In this document: positions 7,778 through 13,812 of the stretch, piece by piece
Layout of the letters: every line of letters begins with the position of its first letter
Position numbering within the stretch: position 1 is the first letter of the stretch
DNA from: Spirochaetia bacterium
GTDB taxonomy: Bacteria > Spirochaetota > Spirochaetia > Treponematales > Breznakiellaceae
Direction: 5' to 3'
NCBI GenBank assembly: GCA_026002265.1
Contig: BOBG01000043.1
Location: 1-16,494 of the forward strand
Length of the DNA: 16,494 bases
Position numbers and translations under genes: made by a program
Notes under the pieces: generated by a model
What the model was told of the DNA's origin: nothing
Databases searched by the model: none
The model's input: only the letters and a program-made list of their open reading frames with translations

Positions 7778-8146
7778 TCATGTTTCAACCCGTGAAATAT
7801 TGTGGATTTTTTTTGCGATAATGCCGTAATCCCGAAGCGAGTCCCGCTGTGCATCTGTCAGAGCTGCCCCGGCAATATTCAGCATATCCGCACGGACCTT
7901 CCCGGAAATAAGAGCCCGGAAAGAAATGTCCGCTGCCGCGCTACCGGTATTCTTAAGATCAAACGGTACAATGGCAATCAGCGCCGTGTCAGTAGAACCA
8001 GCCGCGGCAAATTTACCGGAAGATCGTTTCAGTACGGTACCGGCTACAACTGTTGCACCCGCAGCAATGGTGATTACACCAGTTTCGTACTCATTGTCAC
8101 CAAGTTGTACCGCAGCAATTTTATGCTCGCTAACTGTCACATCCAT
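7778..8146 (-). CDS. Head decoration protein (lambda gpD-like)
   Basis: This 122-residue protein resembles head decoration protein D, which sits on the expanded capsid lattice and stabilises it. It is a small beta-rich protein with the family's typical run of short Gly/Ala/Thr-rich strands: GVITIAAGATVVAGTVLKR near 23-41, then FAAAGSTDTALIAIVPFDLK near 46-65 and a late RALISGKVRADMLNIAG strand-helix. The start at 8146 overlaps the end of the protease/scaffold frame by ten bases and follows GGAGGG, so it is coupled to that gene. Order and stoichiometric partners (scaffold before, capsid after) fit lambda C-Nu3-D-E. Confidence 0.85.
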   Translation of the reverse strand: MDVTVSEHKIAAVQLGDNEYETGVITIAAGATVVAGTVLKRSSGKFAAAGSTDTALIAIVPFDLKNTGSAAADISFRALISGKVRADMLNIAGAALTDAQRDSLRDYGIIAKKIHNISRVET

Positions 8147-8499
8147 GCCTTTCCCTCCAGTGTCTTTCCCTGCGCGCCCAGATCGAAAGCCCGTAGCTGT
8201 ATAGCATCGTCATCCGCACCACTGTCAACTGTCAATGCGGACGGATTGTCAGCATCCCGCGCAGCGATGCGTTGATTGCTAATCGCCAGCCCTAGATATT
8301 CTGCATGAACATCTTCGTCAAGAACTGACTGCCCGCTTTCGATATATTTGAGAGCCGTCTCTACACTCCCAACCTGCCTCCCCAACTTGATGTGGGCATT
8401 AATCCGTTTGCGTTCCCGCTCAAGCGCAGCCTGTGCCCCAATTCCAATAACCGCATCATAGCAAGTCTTGTCCTGTGCCAATAATTCTTCCGGTCTCAT
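8137..8499 (-). CDS. Nested capsid scaffold from an internal start (lambda Nu3-like)
   Basis: An in-frame ATG at 8499 inside the protease gene is preceded by a strong GAGGAGG site (8504-8510), better than the site before the full-length start. It would give the C-terminal 120 residues alone, beginning MRPEELLAQDKTCYDA. This part has a charged helix (LERERKRINAHIKLGRQVG near 26-44), an acidic middle and a final TLEGKAWM. Lambda makes its scaffold Nu3 from an internal start in gene C in the same way. The product would form the core of the prohead and be degraded by the protease. Expression is inferred from the ribosome site and the lambda precedent; no separate scaffold gene is seen. Confidence 0.72.
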   Translation of the reverse strand: MRPEELLAQDKTCYDAVIGIGAQAALERERKRINAHIKLGRQVGSVETALKYIESGQSVLDEDVHAEYLGLAISNQRIAARDADNPSALTVDSGADDDAIQLRAFDLGAQGKTLEGKAWM

Positions 8500-9240
8500 T
8501 GATCCTCCTCTATCATTTTGCACGTTATAACACGTGATATAATCTTTACTTTCCGGTACCGATTTGAAACGTGCCGCTGCACGATCCGAATCATGGTTCT
8601 CGGACCGGGCTTTGTCGATCATCGCATCGAATAGTAATTTTGAATTGATTATCAACGTGTCCCGCCGGTTAAAACCGAGAGCTTTTTCAGAATCAGGTTC
8701 CGGCTCGTTTATACTAGCTTCAAATGTAGTTGCAAAACCCGCATCGACAATTTCCTTTCCTACATAATAGGTCTCGTCGTCCATTGCCTTCCGGACATTC
8801 TTTTCAGAACTGCCGGACAGTGCCGCATACACACCACTGCACATGACAGATAATTTCTCTAAATAGGTAGCTTCACGCTGAAAATCCCGGTAATCACCTC
8901 CGCCGTAAGCCCACGGATTGTGAATCATGAAAACCGAATTATCACTGACAATAAGGTTCGCATTCCGATTCACGGTGCGCGCTGCAAGGGCAATATAAGA
9001 TCCCATGCTCATGGCAATAGTGTTAATCCGGACCGTGACCGCGTGCGACTGTGCATAATCCCGGATCAGATTAAAAATTACAGTGCCTTCGTAGACATCT
9101 CCGCCCGGCGAATTAACCGTAATTTCTATATCCTCACCATCAAGAATTCCGGCACACTGCTCTTTAATTGTTTTTGCCGTAGTATAATCGTCTGACCACC
9201 AGTCGTAGCCGATGGTACCGGATATCGAAATTTTCTTCAT
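8137..9240 (-). CDS. ClpP-type prohead protease with C-terminal scaffold region (lambda gpC-like)
   Basis: The 367-residue protein has a ClpP/S49-like serine protease domain at residues 1-175 and a helical acidic tail. Visible active-site features are the oxyanion-loop motif NSPGGDVYEG at 43-52, the nucleophile in AMSMGSY (Ser78), the histidine in MIHNPW (His107), and an acidic pair in AMDDETYY (Asp154 or Asp155). It matures the prohead by cleaving scaffold and itself. A short low-conservation linker (about residues 225-245) separates the domain from a ~120-residue C-terminal part that can also be made alone from an internal start. No good ribosome site precedes the ATG at 9240. An 18-bp element shared with the connector gene lies 27 bases upstream. 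Confidence 0.92.
   Translation of the reverse strand: MKKISISGTIGYDWWSDDYTTAKTIKEQCAGILDGEDIEITVNSPGGDVYEGTVIFNLIRDYAQSHAVTVRINTIAMSMGSYIALAARTVNRNANLIVSDNSVFMIHNPWAYGGGDYRDFQREATYLEKLSVMCSGVYAALSGSSEKNVRKAMDDETYYVGKEIVDAGFATTFEASINEPEPDSEKALGFNRRDTLIINSKLLFDAMIDKARSENHDSDRAAARFKSVPESKDYITCYNVQNDRGGSMRPEELLAQDKTCYDAVIGIGAQAALERERKRINAHIKLGRQVGSVETALKYIESGQSVLDEDVHAEYLGLAISNQRIAARDADNPSALTVDSGADDDAIQLRAFDLGAQGKTLEGKAWM
8524..8564. repeat. Palindromic repeat element copy A, inside the protease gene
   Basis: Positions 8524-8543 (GTTATAACACGTGATATAAT) match the 20-bp palindrome at 13133-13152 at 18 of 20 positions. They are followed by C, eight bases, then CCGGTACCGATT, as in the copy at 13799-13840. 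The element encodes the linker between protease and scaffold regions. On the minus strand it offers an extended -10-like box (TGTTATAAC) about 20 bases before the internal scaffold ribosome site. On the plus strand it offers TGATATAAT. Confidence 0.55.
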
Positions 9241-9266
9241 AATTTTGATTGTAATAAGCTGAATCT

Positions 9267-9284
9267 AAAAAGCTAGTAACTTTT
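9267..9284. promoter_or_regulatory. 18-bp element upstream of the protease gene (copy 1)
   Basis: AAAAAGCTAGTAACTTTT is identical to 13087-13104. Its near edge is 27 bases before the protease start; the other copy is 28 bases before the connector start. It is partly palindromic (AAAAG/CTTTT arms) and sits in AT-rich flanks. Candidate late promoter part or operator for the minus-strand operon. Confidence 0.5.
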
Positions 9285-9333
9285 CAAAAAAATTAAAAAA
9301 ATTTTCAAATTTTTTTTTAAGGATTAGCATACT

Positions 9334-9362
9334 AGCCCTACTACACGCCAGGGCTTTTTTTT
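9334..9362 (+). terminator. Intrinsic terminator, plus strand
   Basis: The stem AGCCCT/AGGGCT (9334-9339 and 9350-9355) with a ten-base loop is followed by eight Ts (9355-9362). Only the plus strand has the T run directly after the stem. No plus-strand gene ends here, so it would stop antisense transcription through the protease gene. Confidence 0.65.
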
Positions 9363-9372
9363 ACCTTTTTCT

Positions 9373-9792
9373 TTAAAAAATCGCCGTCAACAGCCAGACC
9401 GCGCCGGCAATACCGGCGCCGATTCCAAATCCTATCCAAAAATCACTCCGTTTCTTTTTCAGTTGACTCTCTAACGAGCTTGAGTAGTTTTTCCAGTCGT
9501 TCAATGTCCCCTGCCTGCTGTTCAATAGTGCTGAGGCTTGTGTCAATTGATCGTTCAAGCTCATCAGTGATTGCCTTAAGTCCGTCACCGTACTCTGTAG
9601 ACTTTGCACCTGCATCGACTGCCGATTCAATTGAACTTTCAATGATTGATTCTGCGAGCTGATCCGTTGGACCGTTTGGTCGATCAGGCTCCACACGTCT
9701 ACTCCAGATTCGGTAACCTGTTGCGACTCCGCCGGCATAGCACACCAAAACAACAAGTATAGCAATGCAATAATACTTGACGCCCATTTCAT
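9373..9792 (-). CDS. Spanin-like protein with signal segment, coiled coil and C-terminal membrane anchor
   Basis: I place the start at the ATG at 9792, which overlaps the holin stop as ATGA; a longer frame from 9948 adds an implausible Arg/Cys-rich extension over the holin gene. The 139-residue product has a hydrophobic signal segment (residues 5-19, with Cys17 and an AES|QQ-like cleavage option near 23), a Gln/Ser/Leu-rich coiled coil at about 35-113, and a C-terminal membrane helix (FWIGFGIGAGIAGAVWLL, 118-135). N-terminal export plus C-terminal anchor is the topology of unimolecular spanins, which fuse outer and inner membranes at lysis. LLFWC is a poor lipobox, so outer-membrane lipidation is uncertain. 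A second gene is encoded in another frame across most of its length. Confidence 0.65.
   Translation of the reverse strand: MKWASSIIALLYLLFWCAMPAESQQVTESGVDVWSLIDQTVQRISSQNQSLKVQLNRQSMQVQSLQSTVTDLRQSLMSLNDQLTQASALLNSRQGTLNDWKNYSSSLESQLKKKRSDFWIGFGIGAGIAGAVWLLTAIF
9443..9787 (-). CDS. Overlapping i-spanin-like protein (Rz-like) in an alternative frame
   Basis: Starting five bases after the 139-residue gene and wholly inside it, this frame encodes 114 residues. It has an N-terminal membrane segment (YYCIAILVVLVCYAGGVATG, 5-24), a basic turn (RIWSRR), then an acidic helical region (about 42-112) with TDELERSIDTSLSTIEQQAG and DIERLEKLLKLVRES. This is the layout of inner-membrane spanins such as lambda Rz. 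It has no clear ribosome site, and neither does the partner; both would rely on reinitiation after the holin stop. A chance frame would rarely combine a clean membrane segment with a long amphipathic helix, so both frames may be real. It could still be a shadow of the longer gene. Confidence 0.5.
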   Translation of the reverse strand: MGVKYYCIAILVVLVCYAGGVATGYRIWSRRVEPDRPNGPTDQLAESIIESSIESAVDAGAKSTEYGDGLKAITDELERSIDTSLSTIEQQAGDIERLEKLLKLVRESTEKETE

Positions 9793-9995
9793 TTGATTTT
9801 TTTGAGCAGTTTTGCTTCGATAAATGCGCCGATCAACGCAGCTACACACGCAACCCCGACGGCGACGAAGCGTCCGATCATCTCTCCGGCAATCGCTCTG
9901 GTGATAACGTACGCAATCACGCCGGTAGATAACGCACATACAAGACACACGAGACCAATCTTAAGTGACGGTACAAAGTATTTCCAATTAATCAT
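9789..9995 (-). CDS. Putative holin (two membrane segments)
   Basis: This 68-residue protein has two hydrophobic helices, at about 12-31 (KIGLVCLVCALSTGVIAYVI) and 43-59 (FVAVGVACVAALIGAFI), separated by a short turn with Arg and Glu, and ends in a basic tail (KLLKKIK). Size, topology and charge fit a class II holin, which opens the inner membrane to end the infection cycle. It lies between the putative lysin and the spanin genes. A strong AGGAGG site precedes the ATG at 9995, and the stop overlaps the next start. I do not recognise a named family. Confidence 0.72.
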   Translation of the reverse strand: MINWKYFVPSLKIGLVCLVCALSTGVIAYVITRAIAGEMIGRFVAVGVACVAALIGAFIEAKLLKKIK

Positions 9996-10003
9996 GAATC
10001 CTC

Positions 10004-10435
10004 CTAATTAACGCTAAAGACTCGCAATGACGTCTTATGCCCTTGCAAACACACTGTGCTGATTTTCGGCTCTATTGGATCCCAATCAGGTAACGTGAAA
10101 TGAGTTAAGGTGCTATTGGTGCCGGGCTTTTCCCATGCGATAATAATCCACTCATTCGGTTTTGGAATATAGTTTATGTTGTATTCCTTGCGGAGAGTCA
10201 CTTTTTTCCCTATCAGTGTGGATAAAAAGCGATCCGGCGCTGTTACAAAACAGCCGTCAGACCATTTGGGATTGTCAAACCGATACCGGATATAGCCCAG
10301 ATTCACTGCCCTTTCAAACATAGCTGCTGGGTCGAAAAAGGATTTCGTAATCTTTTCCGCTAATTCAATGATACATAAAGCGTAGCATCCCTGCCCACCA
10401 ATACCAGTCATTAAACTCTGAATTCCTTGCCGCAT
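10004..10435 (-). CDS. Putative cysteine-peptidase-like endolysin (DUF261-like)
   Basis: This 143-residue protein resembles, from memory, the DUF261 proteins of Borrelia and Treponema phage regions. An N-terminal motif GIGGQGCYALCIIELAEKI (11-29) places Cys17 at the start of a helix. A later LTHFTLPDWDPIEP (110-123) supplies His112 and an Asp at 117 or 119. Cys at a helix start followed by His then DP is the order seen in papain-like C39/NlpC-type peptidases. With a holin directly downstream, cleavage of peptidoglycan cross-bridges is the likely job. There is no signal peptide, so release would need the holin. GGAGG precedes the ATG at 10435. The enzymatic role is inferred. Confidence 0.6.
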   Translation of the reverse strand: MRQGIQSLMTGIGGQGCYALCIIELAEKITKSFFDPAAMFERAVNLGYIRYRFDNPKWSDGCFVTAPDRFLSTLIGKKVTLRKEYNINYIPKPNEWIIIAWEKPGTNSTLTHFTLPDWDPIEPKISTVCLQGHKTSLRVFSVN

Positions 10436-10462
10436 ACAACCTCCATTATTATAATTCTTTAT

Positions 10463-11167
10463 TTAACTCAATAAAGCTGTAATATATCCTTCATTTTTTT
10501 CAATCTGTTTATTTACAATACTCTTCCGGTATTTATCATCTTCAAATTCCGGTAAAAACTTTTTGTAGGTTTCTATTTTTGTACGGCAGCATTTAACTGT
10601 TTCTTTAATAACCATAACGATCCATTCATCAATAACCGACTCAATGACCGGCTTAATTTTTTCCCAATCCTCAAGCTTTTCTTGAGCGCAATTTAACCGT
10701 TGCGAGCCGTAATAAATCGTTTCATATTCATCTTTAATTTGTATGATGATATGAGCTTTATAAATATCCCGGTTATCTGCGGATAATTCAGTCGCAAAAT
10801 GATTATTATCTATCGAATGATATAAAGGAGACCGGCAAGCTGACGCAAGACATTTCAGAGTCATAACACATAAATTCCAATCTTGAAACCGGTTCATAAA
10901 TCGTCCCCGCATACTGTTTGTTTTATCACGAAGTGTACGAGATAAATTCATATCGTAGGAATCATTCTCACAATCCATATAATATAAATTCGAAATACCA
11001 TCCTGCTCTTTTTTAATATCAATAGGTCCGATCTTTATTCCTTTCGATGTTGTAAAAATAAACCGTACTGTTCTTGTGACAATTATAACGATAAATGCTA
11101 AAAAAATAATCGTAATTGTTAGATTAACCGGCGAGGTTCTCGTTGATACTACATCAAAAATCTCCAT
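10463..11167 (-). CDS. Unrecognised one-pass membrane protein, candidate accessory (moron) gene
   Basis: I do not recognise this 234-residue protein. It begins with a short lead, then one membrane helix at about residues 14-32 (VNLTITIIFLAFIVIIVTR). A basic stretch (KGIKIGPIDIKKEQ) and a soluble, largely helical Cys- and Lys-rich domain follow. This topology puts the bulk in the cytoplasm or the periplasm depending on orientation; the positive charges after the helix favour cytoplasmic. Its DNA is clearly AT-richer than the portal gene upstream and the lysin downstream, which suggests recent acquisition. AAGGA lies at good spacing before the ATG. Between portal and lysin it might aid lysis timing or exclude superinfecting phages, but nothing in the sequence settles this. 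Confidence 0.7.
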   Translation of the reverse strand: MEIFDVVSTRTSPVNLTITIIFLAFIVIIVTRTVRFIFTTSKGIKIGPIDIKKEQDGISNLYYMDCENDSYDMNLSRTLRDKTNSMRGRFMNRFQDWNLCVMTLKCLASACRSPLYHSIDNNHFATELSADNRDIYKAHIIIQIKDEYETIYYGSQRLNCAQEKLEDWEKIKPVIESVIDEWIVMVIKETVKCCRTKIETYKKFLPEFEDDKYRKSIVNKQIEKNEGYITALLS

Positions 11168-11176
11168 AATGTATCC

Positions 11177-12790
11177 TTAATTATTTTTATCTTCAGCCGG
11201 TTCTTTTTCTTCCGGTTCTTCTTTTTTTATTTCAATGATCTCTTTATCATCAAAAATCGAATGAAATCCAAGGCGTTTCATTAAATCATATTCCCGTTTT
11301 AACCGGTTTTGGACTGCACTAAAATTCATACCGCTAAATTCCCGTGCCACCTGATCAAAGGTAATAACTCCCATACTCAAAAGTGTTTTCATTGCATTCG
11401 CTTCTTTTTGAATATCCACAGACGGCCGTGATAATCCAGACCACTCACAGCGTAACCACGCATCTCGTAATTGCCAGCGCACCGGATTAAATGCAACATC
11501 TTTAAACCCCGGTAAATCAAGCGTACCAATTAAAACTGATTGAATAATATACTCTTGATAAATAATTAAAAAATCCCGGGCATTCCGAAACGACCGGTAT
11601 TTTAAATACGTATTAAATTCATTCGATTCCTGTCGTGATGCTGAATAACTCGAATCAAAGCGGAGTACCAAAATTGACGGAGGAATATTTAATGACCATG
11701 CAATAACCGATAAAATAGCATTTTCAAATACTTGAAAACCCGGATTCGGCCGATTGGTGTTAAAACTGACCGGCTCCTCACCTGGAGCAAGCCGATCCAT
11801 AACCGTACCGGGGAGCATGTGCGCGACCGGTTGCGCTTTTTCTGCTTCGACCGCTGCCGGAGTACCAGCAGCCGGAACATCTTTTATCAAACCGGTAAAC
11901 ATACTCTGCTTCGGCGCAGAATCCGCAGACCGCTTGATAAACATCGGCAAAAGCGAATTCACCACAGCCGCCCGTAACTCGGCATTTTTATACCGGTCTA
12001 TGTCTTTCAGCATCGACAGAACACTCGATAGCAGAGGAATTCCGCGCACAGAATCCAACAGTTTTTCAGTGCCGTATACCATCCATGCAATCTGCCGTCC
12101 CGATTTCTCACCCATGACGGGCACACGCTTCGAATGGTACTCGGTGCCATTCCACGTCCGCACATGGTACGCTATGTGCCGTCCCTGTGCATCCAACTCG
12201 ATTCCATGTTTAATCGTGTTTCCGGCACGCGGTGTATAATCAAGCGGGTTCTGAATATACGATCCATTAACCCAATCCCAACACGGGAGCCGGGTCTGCT
12301 GATTTATGTATGCAACAATGATTCCGTCACCGCAGAGCAGCGATTCAAGCCGAACCTGATTTTGAAATTCGCCAAAGGTCAACTGTTTTTTGTAATCAAA
12401 AATATTGTAGTCAGCCGCGTACAGCGCAAAAGACTCGGCCATTGTGGAACCGTACTCTACTGCAAGGCGCTCCTGATCGTCCTGACTCTTGTCAGGCCAG
12501 ATAATAGCTCCGATGGGCGCAGCTTCCGGGGTAATGCCGATAAAAATTTCATTGAGCAGCAAGCGCCGGATAATACCCTGTGCGTAGGGGTTTTCCGTAA
12601 ACATTTGGAGGGAACGCCGGCGAAGCGTTTCATAGGCAATCCCGGCGTACAAAAAATAATCACGAGTCTCCCCAAAACTATTTGGAAATGTGTCCCCATC
12701 AAAAATATCCTCGATGCCGGTGTCGATCAGCCGACCGAGAACAGCGTCCAGACGCTCGTCCTGACTCAAGCCCGGTAACCAATTCACCAT
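11177..12790 (-). CDS. Portal protein (lambda gpB family)
   Basis: This 537-residue protein is a lambda-type portal, the dodecameric ring through which DNA enters and leaves the head. Evidence includes the N-terminal helical region with a FTENPYAQGIIRRLLLNEI stretch near 64-82, the RLESLLCGDGIIVAYI segment near 147-162, the conserved RGIPLLSSVLSMLKDIDRYK block near 249-268, and the diagnostic AWSLNIPPSILVLRF then DSSYSASR run near 364-386. The C-terminus is a highly charged Lys/Glu tail (IKKEEPEEKEPAEDKNN). Length is normal for the family. The start overlaps the connector gene by seven bases with only a weak AGGT upstream, so coupled translation is likely. Confidence 0.93.
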   Translation of the reverse strand: MVNWLPGLSQDERLDAVLGRLIDTGIEDIFDGDTFPNSFGETRDYFLYAGIAYETLRRRSLQMFTENPYAQGIIRRLLLNEIFIGITPEAAPIGAIIWPDKSQDDQERLAVEYGSTMAESFALYAADYNIFDYKKQLTFGEFQNQVRLESLLCGDGIIVAYINQQTRLPCWDWVNGSYIQNPLDYTPRAGNTIKHGIELDAQGRHIAYHVRTWNGTEYHSKRVPVMGEKSGRQIAWMVYGTEKLLDSVRGIPLLSSVLSMLKDIDRYKNAELRAAVVNSLLPMFIKRSADSAPKQSMFTGLIKDVPAAGTPAAVEAEKAQPVAHMLPGTVMDRLAPGEEPVSFNTNRPNPGFQVFENAILSVIAWSLNIPPSILVLRFDSSYSASRQESNEFNTYLKYRSFRNARDFLIIYQEYIIQSVLIGTLDLPGFKDVAFNPVRWQLRDAWLRCEWSGLSRPSVDIQKEANAMKTLLSMGVITFDQVAREFSGMNFSAVQNRLKREYDLMKRLGFHSIFDDKEIIEIKKEEPEEKEPAEDKNN

Positions 12791-13059
12791 GGGACGACCT
12801 GTACCGGGGTCCTAGGTTCTGCACCGGTACCGATGCCTAGCAGGGATTCTAAGTCTAAAATCTGTTTAATGACTCGCTCGCGTGATTGTAACAGCGCCGG
12901 CAAATCCTGCCGGGTTACATTTTGCGTGGTCTGTCCGGTGTTAATGCTAAAGCTCTTTATCTCGTTGAGAGATAGCGCACGAATTGCCCGGTTGAGATCG
13001 AGGAGCAGAGATTTTGTCTCGTTAAGTTGATCATACCAAAATGGATCAGGTGCCGTCAT
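12784..13059 (-). CDS. gpW-like head-tail connector
   Basis: This 91-residue protein lies between terminase and portal, the place of lambda gene W. Residues 10-40 form one helix (QLNETKSLLLDLNRAIRAL), followed by a beta hairpin-like SFSINTGQTTQNVTRQDL (37-54) and a second helix (LQSRERVIKQILDLESLL, 57-74). Helix, hairpin, helix is the known gpW fold, which binds the portal exit and stabilises packaged DNA. The Pro-rich end (EPRTPVQVVPW) is not part of the fold. No good ribosome site is seen. An 18-bp repeat shared with the protease gene is 28 bases upstream of the start. Confidence 0.75.
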   Translation of the reverse strand: MTAPDPFWYDQLNETKSLLLDLNRAIRALSLNEIKSFSINTGQTTQNVTRQDLPALLQSRERVIKQILDLESLLGIGTGAEPRTPVQVVPW

Positions 13060-13086
13060 ATCAAAGATGGTGCCGGTACTATTTCC

Positions 13087-13104
13087 AAAAAGCTAGTAAC
13101 TTTT
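13087..13104. promoter_or_regulatory. 18-bp element upstream of the connector gene (copy 2)
   Basis: Identical to 9267-9284. It lies 28 bases before the connector ATG. A CTTTTTTTGAAAAAATTTTT tract follows on the plus strand (13108-13127) and recurs in near-identical form at 13231-13246. Candidate operator or promoter part for the minus-strand operon at the point where transcription resumes after the toxin-antitoxin cassette. Confidence 0.5.
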
Positions 13105-13132
13105 TACTTTTTTTGAAAAAATTTTTGTCCGG

Positions 13133-13179
13133 ATTATATCACGTGATATAATCACGGTACTGGTTGAGCCAGCACTGTG
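13133..13179. repeat. Palindromic repeat element copy B, left flank of the toxin-antitoxin cassette
   Basis: Positions 13133-13152 (ATTATATCACGTGATATAAT) form a perfect 20-bp palindrome. It continues with a GGTACTGGTTGAGCCAGC tract and ACTGTG up to 13179. The whole block recurs, diverged, at 13799-13852, so the toxin-antitoxin pair sits between two direct copies. It contains an extended -10-like TGATATAAT on the plus strand. Confidence 0.65.
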
Positions 13180-13194
13180 AATCTATCTGCCGAA

Positions 13195-13214
13195 ATTATC
13201 CCATGTGGGATAAT
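13195..13214. promoter_or_regulatory. Palindromic operator-like element copy C upstream of the toxin
   Basis: ATTATCCCATGTGGGATAAT has perfect nine-base arms around TG. It follows the same outer pattern as copies A, B and D (ATTAT...ATAAT then CA and CCGGTT), but the inner bases differ. It lies about 50 bases before the toxin start, well placed for a repressor of the toxin promoter. Confidence 0.55.
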
Positions 13215-13247
13215 CATGGGGCCGGTTTAACTTTTTTGAAAAAATTA

Positions 13248-13256
13248 TGCTATAAT
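13248..13256 (+). promoter_or_regulatory. Extended -10 promoter for the toxin-antitoxin pair
   Basis: TGCTATAAT is a consensus extended -10 box. TTTAAC at 13226-13231 could be a poor -35 at 19-base spacing. Transcription would begin within a few bases of the GTG at 13262, so the toxin message would be leaderless, or start from a promoter in copy B or C. Confidence 0.55.
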
Positions 13257-13261
13257 ATGGA

Positions 13262-13624
13262 GTGCAGATATTCAAAAACCGGTGGTTCAACCGTTTTGCC
13301 CAGAAGCAAAAAATGAGCGACGCACAGTTGAGAGATATTGTCCAGCAACTTGAATCTGGGCGCATAGGTACGGACCTCGGCGGGGGGGTCTACAAGATCC
13401 GGGTTGCCCAGCCAGGGAAAGGAAAAGCAGGTGGTTACCGGGTAATTATTTTTTTCAAAAGCGAATTCCGGTCATTTTTTGAGTACGGATTCAAAAAATC
13501 AGATTTAGCAAATATTTCTGATACTGATCAGGAAGATTTCAAAAAACTGGCAAAATATTTGTTTTCCTTAAATGAAGAAGAAATGAAAAAAAAGGTAACA
13601 ACCGGTGAATACAAGGAGATTTGA
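13262..13624 (+). CDS. RelE/HigB-type toxin
   Basis: This 120-residue protein matches the RelE-like toxin family found with YiaG/HigA-type antitoxins. The N-terminus FKNRWFNRFAQKQKMSDAQL (4-23) and the central hallmarks LGGGVYKIRVAQPGKGKAGG (39-58), YRVIIFF, FFEYGFKKSDLANIS then matching acidic helix are all present. Such toxins cut mRNA, usually at the ribosome. GTG at 13262 gives the family's normal N-terminus, but there is no separate ribosome site before it. The gene is on the plus strand, opposite all its neighbours, between terminase and connector. It ends just before the antitoxin start, with toxin first, the usual order in this family. Confidence 0.88.
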   Translation: MQIFKNRWFNRFAQKQKMSDAQLRDIVQQLESGRIGTDLGGGVYKIRVAQPGKGKAGGYRVIIFFKSEFRSFFEYGFKKSDLANISDTDQEDFKKLAKYLFSLNEEEMKKKVTTGEYKEI

Positions 13625-13626
13625 TC

Positions 13627-13812
13627 ATGCAAAAAAAATTTAGAAGTGAAGCGGCATCTATTATCTATAAATCAGCGCTAGAATTATTCAAAAACGGAAA
13701 TATCACCGAAGCGGAATTTCACGAATTTGACGGGTGCTTGGTATCCAAAACCAAAACGCCAGCAAAAAAGCATATTACGGTACCGGTTGAGCCAGTAAAA
13801 TATAACACATGA
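13627..13812 (+). CDS. Truncated antitoxin lacking the helix-turn-helix domain
   Basis: ATG at 13627 follows AAGGAG by eight bases and gives 61 residues; a TTG six bases earlier is less likely. Residues 1-36 (FRSEAASIIYKSALELFKNG then TEAEFHEFDGCLV) match the N-terminal helices of antitoxins paired with this toxin family. Those proteins normally continue with an Xre-type helix-turn-helix of about 60 residues. Here the frame runs into SKTKTPAKKHITVPVEPVKY and stops, and its last codons lie in repeat copy D. The DNA-binding half, used for autorepression, is therefore missing. Whether the remaining part still neutralises the toxin cannot be told from sequence. Confidence 0.75.
   Translation: MQKKFRSEAASIIYKSALELFKNGNITEAEFHEFDGCLVSKTKTPAKKHITVPVEPVKYNT

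Noticed and set aside
9793..9948. N-terminal extension of the 139-residue spanin-like gene to 191 residues
   Set aside because: The added part is Arg/Cys-rich and antiparallel in character to the well supported holin gene it overlaps; the ATGA start at 9792 is simpler.
12165..12184. GCACAT...ATGTGC inverted repeat as a further member of the palindrome family
   Set aside because: It is inside conserved portal coding sequence, and lacks the ATTAT/ATAAT arms and the CCGGTT tract.
12134..12778. 214-residue plus-strand frame opposite the portal gene
   Set aside because: It lies fully opposite a strongly supported portal gene, lacks a ribosome site and shows no domain.
13133..13214. CRISPR-like array in the palindromic repeats near the toxin
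   Set aside because: The units are few, unevenly spaced and vary in their inner bases; no regular spacers occur and no cas gene is present.
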